The notes beneath the pieces were generated by a model. The model was given only the letters and a program-made list of their open reading frames with translations, ran no database searches and was not told where the DNA came from. A program made the position numbers and the translations under genes. From NCBI GenBank assembly GCA_013420905.1, contig JAAXNY010000009.1:1674001-1738000 (forward strand): a DNA stretch of 64,000 bases, in the 5' to 3' direction. Source of the DNA: Collybia mongolica (lineage: Eukaryota; Basidiomycota; Agaricomycetes; Agaricales; Clitocybaceae). Of this stretch, positions 37,931 to 49,600 are shown one piece after another; the first letter of the stretch is position 1; each line of letters opens with the position of its first letter.

Positions 37931-38709
37931 AGTACTATCCAATCTACCTTACGTCAGCACAACCACCTCATCAGAACAATAACAACAATTGCGTCTCCAT
38001 TTTCCCACGCACGGAACGATGTGTTGATCTCCGCCCAACCTTGTGATATCGTGCTTTGGGGTCCCACCTGCCAATTCAGGCTTCTACATCGGGTACAAGA
38101 TCTGCTTCCGTTGTTTTCTAGATCTCTTTGCCGGCGGAACTCCCATCTTCTGCGGTCCTCCGGCGCTGTTGCCACGCTTGTTTGTCGTCTGCAAACCCAC
38201 GCCGACCATCCTGATCGGCCGTCGGTCTCCTCCGTCTTTGTTCGCTGTTTCAGGATGTTTTTTTTTTTTCTCGATGTCGAGTCAGGTTTCGAATCGGGAA
38301 GGTTCAAAGGCAATGTGCACAGGTCCCGTTCTTTGGTCCGCACTCCATGCCCTTATCCTCAGAGGAGACATCGCGCATCGCGCTGAGGGGTTAGTACATT
38401 TTGTGGCGCCTCCCCAGAAATTTATATGGATGGATTGACCCACACGATTGTTCTCCCAGCGTTCCACGATCTGAGATGTGGTCGGAGTGTTAAAATGTGC
38501 TATCTCCCAATCGGCGGTTCATACCTGCCTAATACGGCCCGGATCTCGGATCTTGGTTGTGGTGGCATGCATCCTTTGAGCATTGACCGCCAACCTACGA
38601 AATAGTCCCGGAATGAAGCCACTTTCTCAGATCTATATAAGCCAGCCTCCTTCGAGTCACTCCTTCCCTTTTCTTCCTCCCCGACTCGCCCTTTCCACAA
38701 CTCCTTCCT
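37931..38709. promoter_or_regulatory. Long divergent promoter VPS23 / TEA factor
   Basis: At 779 bp this is the longest divergent spacer between supported genes here, fitting a regulated transcription-factor gene. On the plus strand a TATA-like TATATAAG at 38634-38641 lies about 70 nt before the TEA ATG and is followed by a pyrimidine-rich leader (about 38655-38708). A T10 run sits near 38260. Open frames inside overlap on both strands and look spurious. Confidence 0.55.
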
Positions 38710-40356
38710 ATGTCCTTCTCCCCCAACGCAGAAAGCACCAATAAATCAGATCCGGGCTCCTCCAAGAGCCTTACACCCCAGCGGAAGCACCGTAAGCTCC
38801 TCAAAGATGGCAGTGGCACAGAAGTCTGGCCTGAGAGCGTTGAGAAGATATTTGTGCAGGGTCTGTATGATACTATCTTATTCACGCGCTAGTAGCCCTT
38901 ATACCTCTCCATAGGGCTTCGGGAGTACTGGGATTCACCATGGGCAACTTACTCTCAGTCGCGCGGCCGCAGCCGATGGCGCAACCAGTTCCTGGTTGAT
39001 TATCTCCAAAAAGCTGGAATAAACCGGACCAAAAAGCAAGTCGCGAGTCATATACAAGTTCTGCGAAATATGTGGAAAGGCGAGCCTGGTGCGTGAACTC
39101 GATTCCTAGTCATTTACATCTTATCTAAGTTCTGAAGTCCAGAATTCTATCTCGTCGCTGGTGGCGAAGAATTATACGAGAACGGCACTCCCATTCCTAT
39201 CAAATCTGAGGACAGGTGTGATACGAGCAACTTGATACCCTTCGAATTTGATGACAATGAGGAGTCATCATCGGCCTCAATAAGTCCAAATTTTTCTCCT
39301 CTCGACTCCAACGCAAATTTCTCCACCTCGCCTCAGCTGCCGACCGGTCTATACGACTTGGATGTCACGTCGGTGATTCCGCATCCCAAATCTCCGAGCG
39401 CGTCTTTACAGTCCCGTGACATCACAGTATCTCCCAATGACCGTCCTTCACCCCAGTATCCATTTTCACAGCCATTGCCACAACAACAGCATACACGAAA
39501 ACGGTCACCTCCCTTGAAAGTTGAATATCCGTCGAACTCGTATGCGTCTTTGATAACTTCATCATCCCCCCATACGACAGCTGGTGACCGTAATAATGCC
39601 TCCTATAACAAGGCTACTGCTATCTGTCTTATGGCAGACGGAATGACACCTTTCTCTATCAAACTAGATGCCTTGGTACAATTCCAAGAACTTCCACCCA
39701 CAGCGCTTGCTTTAAAGATCAAGCTGGGAATCACTCCTGTAGATGACATACGTAGCCCATCAACACTCCACGGTTTCGTTGGTAGCATATGCCTCGCCCA
39801 ACTTTGGGCCACCACAGGGAAGTGTGTTACTAGAGTATACGCCAATAATCTCTGTGTCTCAGAAGAGGTTGGGTCACTCGATACATCTAATGTCGAAGTT
39901 GGAACAGCAGTTGCGCTGTTTCCCGAATCATCGTTGAGTAGGTGCCGCTGGCTTGATGCTTGTGAGTTGGGTTGTTCCTGTGACATCCTTCCATTGACCA
40001 ACGACGTCCTTCCAGCTGCTTCAACAACAATCACTCAGGAAATCGTCGTAGACGGCGATGCGTTGATTTACGTTATATATGAGCTTAATCGCAGGACCGG
40101 CGGCATCCTTCCATCCGCCGAATTAGTGGGCTACCAAAAGTATAAGACAGCAAACAAAATTGCGACGTCTGGTCCACGCCCACAGCCTACTCTTTCCACT
40201 TCGCGGTCCCATCCTCCATCCTCCACCCCATCCCCCTTTTATTCGACTTCACAAACCATGCTCCATTCCCGACGGTCGGCTCAACCATCCATATCATGCG
40301 CGCTCACACCGGTGAACAATATGCGTCATCTTGTGTCCACCCCAATATCATTCTAG
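38710..40356 (+). CDS. TEA/ATTS-domain transcription factor
   Basis: Exons 38710-38860, 38915-39088 and 39143-40356 give 512 aa. The TEA domain spans roughly residues 36-105: EVWPESVEKIFVQGLREYW, a loop rich in Ser/Arg, then QFLVDYLQKAGINRTKKQV and ASHIQVLRNMW, the DNA-recognition helix. In ascomycetes relatives are AbaA and Tec1; in animals TEAD. A Ser/Pro-rich middle and a central conserved block (LVGYQKYKTANKIA) follow. It is expected to control developmental or morphogenetic genes, but no target can be read. The loop between helices 1 and 2 (SPWATYSQSRGRSRWRN) differs from the animal sequence. Confidence 0.9.
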
Positions 40357-40587
40357 GTTCATTGTATACTATCGATTTCGATCCGGCAGAGGAACAATTT
40401 AACAATTTATTTTCTAACACATGTCTTTACCTGTTAATTATGGCGTCCTGGTGATAACTAAAATATGTCTCATGTATAGTTTGCTTGCTGTCCTTGCCTT
40501 CCATTGTTTGTATTTTACCATATCAGAACTCTGTAGACTGTAACATTTGTTTCTCGTACATATCGTTATAATTATGTGTTAACCATA

Positions 40588-43408
40588 TCAGAGGCGTACA
40601 AAGTTCAACAGTTTCCCAGCTTCCGCTTTCACTCTGGCATCCCAATGGTTTTCATATAGGGCATGCAGCTCCCAAAATGACGTCCCAAATGGATTGCACA
40701 GTTGCGGGTCGTTTATGTCAGCACGAAAAACACCATCAAACGTCCGATCTTCTGTGGAAAGAAGCGCTTCCAATTTAGGGTCCTTGGCTATCAAGCCACC
40801 AACAAAGTCGAGGGTTCGGAGAGCGGTGGCCGGAGGCCAATGAAGAGAAGCGCTGAGAAGCCTTTTGGCAAAGGCGGCTGAGCGCCAAGGAGGAGCAGCG
40901 GTCCCGAACGTACGAGGCGAGAACACGATGTTCAATGCACGGAACAACATGTCGGCGACAGAATGTTTTTTCCCTGGCCGGACTGTAGGGGCAAAATGAG
41001 CCTCTGGAACCGCATCGATGTCTGTCATGAGGCTAAGCGGGAGAATAATGGCATATAACCGGGAAATAAAATCTGTCAGATCAATGTTCAGAGCTTCTCC
41101 TATCACATATGGGTTTCTTAAGCGATTCAAGCAAAGAAGATATAAGCGATGGAACTCACCCTGTCCTGAGAGAAGTTCGAAGGCAGTGACGATACATAGT
41201 AGACGATGCCGCACACCCATCGCGGTTGGTTCCCATTCTCCGTCGTCATCGTCCTCGGTTGATTCATATGTTATTAGATTTTTCAAAACCTTCATCAAGT
41301 CCTTGAAAAAATCAATGTTCACTAAATGAGCAAATTTAGAAATCCCATGTAGAGCTGCTGGGAGCAGAGGTGTGGGGCGTGGGTTTTTTATGATCCGGAA
41401 ATAGAGTACGAAGAGAAGCTTCAAGGTCTCTGTTTGCTGGAAAGAAGAAAAAGGTGAGTAGGATAAGATAACTGGACCGAGAAGCTTGTTTACAGCGATT
41501 GCTCTTTCCTCCTTGTCAACCTCGGCTTCAGCCTCACGGAATTCTTTTTCAATATCTTTTTTCTCCTTCAGAGCTTTCTTTGCCTTTTTACTGAGGTGCG
41601 GCAGGTTCGCACTTTTTCCTTTGGCTCGACGGGCGGCAGCCTTACTACTGGATTGTTTCTTGGCAGGCTCTTCCTTGTCTATTTTTGACTCAGATGCTCG
41701 CACCCCGAGTTCGGTTTTGAGGCGAAGGTGTAGAAGACAAGAAAGGACATCCGGGTGGATATTAAACCTCTTCTCTTTCACCATGCGATTTAGCAGGCGA
41801 ACAACCTCCAAGGATATGCCACCTGTTAAATCTTCGCGGAATACTTTGATCAAAGTGTTCAGACACAGATCGGAGGACTAGAGAAGTTCTTAGCAAATGG
41901 GGAAGCTAGAGCGTTGAGAAGCGCTCACTTCGTCCCAGGATCTTCTACTGAGACGCGCGATAATGCACCCCATAAGGTTGACTCTGAAGTTGAAATGGGT
42001 CACTTCGGTTAGCAAAGTGCACATACTGCGAAGGGCTATGTCTTCCAACTCGGTACGACCTGCGATAAATGAATTTAATTTCGGAGTGAAACATAAGGGG
42101 TACCGACCTTTCAGTTCAGCTTCTAAGGACCGTAGATAACTTTGGTATACAATGACGAGACCTTGTTCCCAATCTCGAGTCCGCGCAACCATCTGGCTGA
42201 CCTTCTCTGCCTTCTCTTTATCTGTCAAGGCGCGTATTCGGTAACCCGGAATAATATCCTTGAATACGGCTAATTGAGAGAGAATTGCTAATTTCCTGAT
42301 GAGAAGATCGTTTGGAACGGGATCGGGTTGGGTTGGGGTTGAGATTTCTGTCAACGAGAACGTATGAAGGCGCCGCAAGAGACCAAGCTAATTCAAGTGT
42401 AAACGGGGGTGGAATTCTCGAGCCGAGAAGCACTTACACTGTTCTCAGGGTCTGCTACTATCTCTTGACAAATTCCCGCAATTTGTTCCTTTGCACATTG
42501 AATCCTTGCCCTCCTGGATTTATTACCCACTACGTCCACTACGGCTGGCCGCCCAAATCGCGCACCAGTCGAGACATCTTCCCGTGTTGTCCGCGCCTCA
42601 TCCTCCGGTGGCCCCTCATCAATCTCACTCTCCTCAGAAGAGTCGGCGCGCGCATTTACGGAGTCAAGTTTCCCTCCTGTTTGGTGAACGCGCCCATCTG
42701 CTGATTTGATTGGTAGGCGCTGGATAAAAGTTCTTTTCCCAGACTCCCAAGAAGGGCGCCCTTTCCTTGGAAGTCGTTCGTATGACATTTCAGTGTCGGA
42801 TTTTGTATCACTAGACAAAAGCCCTGCATATTCGTCAGTCAGATCATCGCCATCTGTGCCTATGCTATCCGGTAAATCGTCCTCAGTTCCAGAGCCCCAC
42901 GAACCGTCGCTTTCGCTGTGTGAGTCGAGAGAAGGCAAGTCGTCATATGCAGGGGCTCGTCTAAGTGGTTTGTTAGATCTATGTAGGCGATCGGTCTCTT
43001 TTTTGCTCCTAATTCGTCAGGCGTAAGAGATGAATATGTGCTGTAAGAATAGCAAAGAACTTGCCTTGTTATTCCTTCGTGATCGAGTGAGTTAAGGAAA
43101 GATACCGCTCCCCCATAAGACTCGAGAACCTCGAGATCTTGGTCGGAGAGATCCACATCATCGTCTCCATTGGGCTTTGGGATTGGGATGGTGCCCCTGT
43201 CAGCAGCCTTTTCTTTCCCCTTCTCTTTAGCCTTAATGAGGTACTTCTTAGGGCCAACGCGAGTCTGTGGCTTCGTCGAACTCGATGTGAGTTTCCTTTT
43301 TTTGGACGGAGCCTGGCCAGACAACGAAATAAGTAGTCTTTCGAGAGTCGGTCATCAGATACATACCAGAGAAGGGGGTGCTGGCCGTTTTCCGAGTTGT
43401 TTGGCCAT
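40588..43408 (-). CDS. NOC3: Nucleolar complex protein 3 (NOC3)
   Basis: Exons 43408-43367, 43312-43065, 43008-42438, 42387-42108, 42059-41929, 41877-41494, 41436-41160 and 41099-40588 give 814 aa. A basic start (MAKQLGKRPAPPS), SKKETDRLHRSNKPLRRAP and an acidic stretch precede the NOC/CBF-type repeats: FKDIIPGYRIRALTDKEKAE, TETLKLLFVLYFRIIKNP, GISKFAHLVNIDFFKDLMKV. It works with Noc2 in pre-60S maturation and has a reported role in replication licensing. Intron 2 (43064-43009) has a GCAAGT donor. Two introns (41493-41437, 57 nt; 41159-41100, 60 nt) contain no stop and keep frame if retained; family spacing argues they are spliced. Confidence 0.92.
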
Positions 43409-43527
43409 TAACACCAGTAGTAGATTTTCACCCTGGTTGACTGAAATTTCTACAAATCCGAATACCGAGCACGTGTGTGATTGGGATCGGCAAACTTATT
43501 CAAGTCCCCAGCCTTTCATCCCTACCA
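43409..43527. promoter_or_regulatory. Compact divergent promoter NOC3 / APC5
   Basis: Only 119 bp separate the start codons. The spacer carries CACGTG at 43470-43475 and an inverted CCAAT (ATTGG) at 43480-43484. Shared regulation of a ribosome-assembly gene and a cell-cycle ligase subunit is possible but inferred. Confidence 0.5.
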
Positions 43528-46427
43528 ATGGACGACGCGCCTCCCCCCACCGAACACATCGTTAGACCTCATCACATTGGTCTCCTTACAATTTTTGTGC
43601 TTGCATTCAAGGAACCTGACGCGAAGAAACTGCCTGCGTCCTTTGCCCTCCACATATATCGACTACTATTGAAAGAAGTAGCTGAGGCACGTTTACGCTC
43701 CATTCAACGCGTCTTCATGGTCGCCAAATTTTTCGCTAGGTGGCTCGGCCCCTGACTCACCGCCAGATTGAGCAAAAGCTACTTATCTGGGAAGACTCTA
43801 GGTACAATCCTAACGAAGCGCGACGTTTGATACTCGCATTCCAAAATGTAGTAAGTACTAGGTGTGTTTCTCCCGTCTCGTACTGACAAATAGGGTTTTA
43901 GCAAAAAGATCTGGAGACTCCCGAACAAATGACAAACTTCTTTGGAAGTAGGTTCCGTTCTTCGAGGCTGTCCTGTGCTTTCATATACTGATTTCCATCC
44001 AGATCTTCCATCTCTCTTTGTCGAAAAGAGCGAAGATGTAAATTCCCAATGTCATGTCTGCTACAATGGTGACTCAATTCACACTCTAGGAACCTCCTGT
44101 TTTTGTAAAGCCAGACCATGGATCTACCAAGGATCCCACTAAAATGCTTCCTTCCAGATGCGCCGCTCATTATTTGGTTATTTCTGCCGTCGTTGCTTTG
44201 TGAGCTTTCTGAAGCTGTCCTTTGCTGGTGTGATGAAACTGCAGCGAGATTATCAATCATGGTGCGCTGGTAGCAATGATGTTGGTTATGAGCCAATACA
44301 AAAGGATCAGCTGAGCAGCGGTATGTATATGTTGCAGCATATTCCGATGTATATATTTGATGCTCAAACCTGAAAGCTGATCAAATAATGTTTAAAACTC
44401 AAGCTGACAAAAAGTCGTGGGCTAAGCCTGACGCTTATGAAGCGTAAGTATCTTCGTGCCATGGTTTCTACTAGTACTCATATGGCCAGAATATAGCTGG
44501 GAGAAGGGCCACATAACCGGCGACGAGAACGTAGCAACTGAAAATCTACGACGTTTTTTCGAACAGCATTTTCATGAAAACAACGATTCGTGAGTGTTAA
44601 GCGCTCAATGGCTTATTTTGAACTTACAATTTCACGTTTATCCAGCGGCGTCCGCCAACATGCACTCCTAAATCTAGTACGAATGCACTATCTTCGTAGT
44701 GAATTTCCTGCCGCACGTAAGGTTCGTTTCGAACCATTGCCCTCCTGATACCTTCAGTGCCCACCTTGCTTGAAAGCTTTTGTCAGAGGCCATTGTTGTG
44801 GCGAGAACGAGCGGGGATAGAGTCACATTACAGCATTGCATCAGGTGTCTAATTGAATAGCTTGAGTATCGATTTGATTTGGCTGATCTCGTTGCCTGTA
44901 GTATGTTGCATAGGTTACCTCCAACCATTCCTGGCAGAAAGCCCGCTCTCAATGAAATTCAAGCCGATCTTCACCCCCTGGAAGTCCTATTTGACGTATA
45001 CAAAATCCTTGATGAACAGAATGTCTGTCTCACCCCATGTGATGCTGTTTCTTGCCGCGAGTTGACGGATGTCTACAGGAGCAACCATTAGGAGTTGCAT
45101 TTTCGAAGATTGAGCAAGCAGTTGGGTTATATGATCACTGGTTAGATGTACAGCTTGCTCTGCAGGTTGATGACGAGCAATTAGCCCAGCATTTTGTTCA
45201 GTCCATTGTTTGGAACGTTGCGGGTATGTTTCCACCCAGAGGGCCACTCACTTTTCTGAAACTGTCAAGGATGCGCGAAGCTTGCATCTATAGAAGAGCT
45301 TATTGTGATAGCAACAGGGGTAGATGAAGATAGCAATAACAGAACATTGGTATTACTGAACAAAGCATACAAGGTTTGGGTTTCAAGTACTGTGCTTGAA
45401 GGGTGCCTCACCCACTTGTTTTCAGGATGCCCGCCAAGGATTATACGAAAAAGGATTGGCAATACTTCTCGAGCCCCATGTCTGGTATGGACTGTCTCTC
45501 AACGATTATGTATCATGGGCAAATGAGATTTGGCATATTCTTGCGTTGCGTGCCACTCGCCGGTACGTAAAAAATACATATCTTGTTCGTGCTCACTCTT
45601 TTCTCAGCGGTCAGCATCGCTTTTTCCGTGAATTTCTCGTTCCCCGTAGACCTGCGGGATTCTTTAATCCCCGAGAATATCTTATGAACTCGAAATCAAC
45701 AACAATGGGGAAAGTGCGCGATCTATTGTATGATGTGATTCAACTTCGTGTACGTCCGCTCTTTATTTCCTCGAAGCCTTAAACTGACAAAACCTAGGAA
45801 TGTGATCAAGCTAGTACATCTATAGAACAACTTTTGAGAGCACTTTGGAACTCGGAGTTCTTATCCCGCCTAGGTGATTACAGGACCGGAATAATTTTGT
45901 TAGCTGATGTTGGCCTTGAGTTTGGTATGTGGCAGAGGTCTCGACGTATCCTAAACGAGATCATGCCACAGGTCCGTATTGTCTTCTTTCTTTACTGACA
46001 AATATAAACGATATCCTATTTTGTAGATTGTAAATGGAAACGATCTAGAACAACGGGCCTTTGGTAGCTACACGATGGCACGGTGTATGCTGTGTGCTGA
46101 GGGTAATAAGGGTGGGTCTGTGCTTAAATGACTCTAAATATACGGTCTGACATCTAATTAGAGTTCGAACTCAAAGAAGCACTTCGCTATCTTTTGATAT
46201 CCGAAGGGGACTTCCAGACTTTGGAGATACAAGATTCGTTGGACAATGTGCGATATCTTTTATCGACTGTGTATCATAATTTGGGCTTAGAGAAGGAGAG
46301 GGACGACGCTGCAACGCGGCATACAGCTGGTCGAACACTGGAAGAGTCGCTGCATGTGGATCTGGAGACCCAGAGCATTTTTTCAATTATTGATATGGTT
46401 GGTGCAACACTAGCGGCTCGTAAATAA
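43528..46427 (+). CDS. APC5: Anaphase-promoting complex subunit 5
   Basis: Eighteen exons (43528-43686, 43740-43850, 43902-43947, 44003-44037, 44090-44104, 44158-44320, 44377-44443, 44497-44589, 44646-44721, 44777-44844, 44902-45022, 45079-45223, 45270-45373, 45426-45562, 45608-45749, 45798-45971, 46027-46111, 46162-46427) give 668 aa. RPHHIGLLTIFVLAFK, SLFGYFCRRCFVSFLKLSF and TQADKKSWAKPDAYEAWEKG lead into TPR-like helices such as SGVRQHALLNLVRMHYLRSE and EQPLGVAFSKIEQAVGLYDH. APC5 is a scaffold TPR subunit of the APC/C E3 ligase. Intron 1 (43687-43739) has a GC donor (GCACGT). One exon is 15 nt. Confidence 0.9.
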
Positions 46428-46618
46428 AGTAGTAGAAAAGTTTTATCTTTGCTTTATTTTACATAATTACTCGTAAAGTGTACGTAGCAACACGTGACTG
46501 ATCAACCCCTCAATCTCAACCTTCTTGAGAATAACTTTGAACACTCCAACTTCCAAGCGCGTTTTAATCCAAGTCCAACCTAATCTCTCAAGTTACTCAC
46601 CTTGAAGGGAACAAGGGC
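46428..46618. promoter_or_regulatory. Promoter of the XMAP215 homologue
   Basis: A 191-bp spacer between tandem genes. It contains CACGTGAC at 46491-46498, followed directly by TGATCA. No TATA is evident. Function inferred. Confidence 0.4.
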
Positions 46619-49600
46619 ATGGATGGCCCAGTGCCACAAGAAGAGGATTTCTCTATCATTCCCATCGGAGAGAGACTTTCACATAAAAACTGGAAGGCCC
46701 GAGTTAGCGCATATGAATCACTCATCAAGATTTTCCAAACGACCGCCTCAGACACAGATCCCGCCTTCAAACCATATCTCAACAACTCCGATCTTCTGAA
46801 AAGAATTGCTACCGATTCAAACGCGGTCGCGCAGGAGAAAGGCGTCGAATGTCTTGTGGCACTCGTCAAATATGCAGGAGAAACTGCCGCGAAAACGCGA
46901 GAGGCAGTTGTACCTGCCTTAGTAGAAAAATGCTTTGGTTCAGCTAGAGCAGGAACGAAAGCTCAGGCCACAGAGCTAACCTTGATGTATGTCGAGATTG
47001 AGAATGGAGGAGCAGGGGTTGTGGTACGTCGTCAAATAGGTGTGCTGCTTACATACGACATGGATCTCATTCTTACGTTTTTGTCAGGCTGACCTCTTAC
47101 CGGGCCTGGGTGCGAAACAGCCTAAAGCTGTTGCTGGATGCATCATTGCGTTACGAGAAATTATTCGGTGAGTTCACCTATGAAATAGACTGCTGGATTC
47201 TCGTAGATAGTAGACATGAGAATCCATGCTATCGTCGCACTTCAAGGATGCTATGTTTCTCCTTTTCTTAACAACATACTCACTGTGATGGCTACTGTGT
47301 AGGATGTTTGGGATTCAAGTCACCCCCCCTCCTCCAATCCTCAAAACTCTTCCCAAAATCTTCTCGCACAGCGATAAAACAGTACGAGCAGAAGGGACAT
47401 CCCTAACGCATACCTTATATCAATACATAGGACCTGGGATTGAGCCTTGGTTGACTGATCTCAAACCCGTACAAGTCAAAGAGCTGAAGGAGGCTTTTGA
47501 GAGCATGGAAAACGACAATAAAGGGAAAGGTAGTCTGAAGCCTGAAAGGTTGACCCGGCTTCAAGCCCGTGAGGCAGAAACTGCAGCCGACAATCCTGAC
47601 ACTCAGGACGTTCAAGAGGAAGGTAATTACATATTTGATCTTCAACCTTTTCGTACGCCCATGAACTCTACAGAAGCCGCTCCACTTGACCCACGGGCAT
47701 TCGCGGAAGCTGTTGATATTGGCCCGAAACTTTCACCAACTTTGCAGGCTACGCTCAAATCAACAAAGTGGAAGGAACGCAAGGAGGCCTTGGATGACCT
47801 CTTGAATCTCTTATCATCAACTCCTCGTTTAAAGGACTCATCGGAAATAGGAGAATTGGCTAAATCGCTCGCAACCCGCATTGCCAGCGATGCTAATATA
47901 AGTTGCGTTATGGTCGCTGCATCCTGCGTAGAGGAATTGGCAAAAGGCATGATGGCCGGATTTGCGAAATACCGGGAAGCAGTAGTACCCCTCATACTTG
48001 AGAGGATGAAGGAGCGGAAAACTAGTGTAACAGACACAATTGGAACCGCATTGGATGCTGTTTTCGCCACCGTGAGTGTTTGTTACGATTCGATATAGTG
48101 TCCTCTCAATAAATCTGGCCCAGACTACACTTGCCGATATTATTCCTGACCTCGAACCATCATTAAAATCGAAAAACCCTCAAGTCAAAGAAGGAACGCT
48201 GAAATTTCTCGGCCGTTGCCTCTCAATGGCGACCATCCCAATTCCTACCCCGCAAGTCAAGCCCCTTTCCGAAACTCTAGCCACCTTGTTAGAGGATAGT
48301 TTTGAAGGAGCTCGCAACGAAGCAGCGACATGCCTAGGAATTTTGATGAAAATGGTCGGAGAGCGTCCAATGAATGCACTTATGGATGGTTTAGCAGATA
48401 TGAGAAAAGTGAAGGTGAAAGAGGCCTACGAAAAAGCCGCGATCAAGTGTAAGCCTGTCGGTACTGCAGCATCCAAAGCTGCTCCCCCAGTACAATCCAA
48501 GTCCGTTGCCAAGAAATCTCCAATTACAGCTAAAGCAGTGGCAGTAAACGATGATGTTGACCCTCCACTAAAAAAACCAATCAACAAACCTCCTACCAAA
48601 CCTCCTGTGAGTGGCCCATATCAGTCATGGGGTCGCTCTCTGATAATTCATACTCAAGCCTAAGAAAGCACCCGCGGGCAATACTTCAGGTCCTCCTCCA
48701 AAGAAAGCTCCTCAAACTGCCCCGCCGAAAACATCGACTATAGGATCGAGCTCTCTAGATACTTTCAAGTACCAACACACGCCCGAAGACGCGGATAGCT
48801 TGGCGACCCAACTCTTACCCTCCTCTGTAATGGCTGACCTGGCTGATGCTAACTGGAAAGCCAGACTTGCTGCTTTGGAGGAATTAACAAATTGGATAGA
48901 AGGAGAGGTAGACACGGTTGATGCAGAGGTCGTAGTACGAGCCCTGGCGAAGAAGGGGTGGAACGAAAAGAATTTTCAAGTGCGTCTACTGAAACCCCCA
49001 TTCATTCGCGCTGAATGCCTGCTAGGTGTCTGCCAAATTATACGGAATCCTTGGCTTTCTGGCAGAAAAGTGCCCATCATTTGGCAGATCCTGTCCAGCA
49101 CTCTGTGTCGCCCATCTATGCGAGAAGTTGGGGGACATGAAATTGAAAAAGCCGGCGGGAGATACCCTTTTGCTCTTTGCCGAAAAGACTTCATTACAGT
49201 TCATTTTAAATCAAGGTCATTTTAACTTTCTGAATTGGCGTAATCGAATCACTCACAAGGCACGCAGCTTATGAACCGCTATCAAAGCAAAAGGCACCGA
49301 AAGTTCTTGCAGACGCACTGACATGGTTCAATACTGCGTTGACAGACTTTGGGATTGCTGGTCTGGCGCTACGAAGTCTGATTGAATTCCTAAAGGCAGC
49401 TTTGCAAAATTCGAATGCGGCTGTACGCACAAGTGCAACGAAGACCTTAGTAACGGTAAAACTATATGCTGGTCCCAGTAAGTATTTTCATGTCCGAAGA
49501 CACTCTGCTCATAACCACTCTCAAGGTATCAAGGATTTCTTAGAAGACTTAAATCCACAATTGCTCAACACCATCACTGCCGAATTTGACAAGGTCGAAG

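Noticed and set aside
37868..38438. Plus-strand frames of 172 and 131 aa before the TEA gene
   Set aside because: Low-complexity Ser/Arg/Leu sequence in overlapping frames of a promoter region; no splice-supported extension.
40588..43527. NOC3-APC5 as a functional operon-like unit
   Set aside because: They only share a divergent promoter; the functions are different and eukaryotic genes of this type are transcribed separately.
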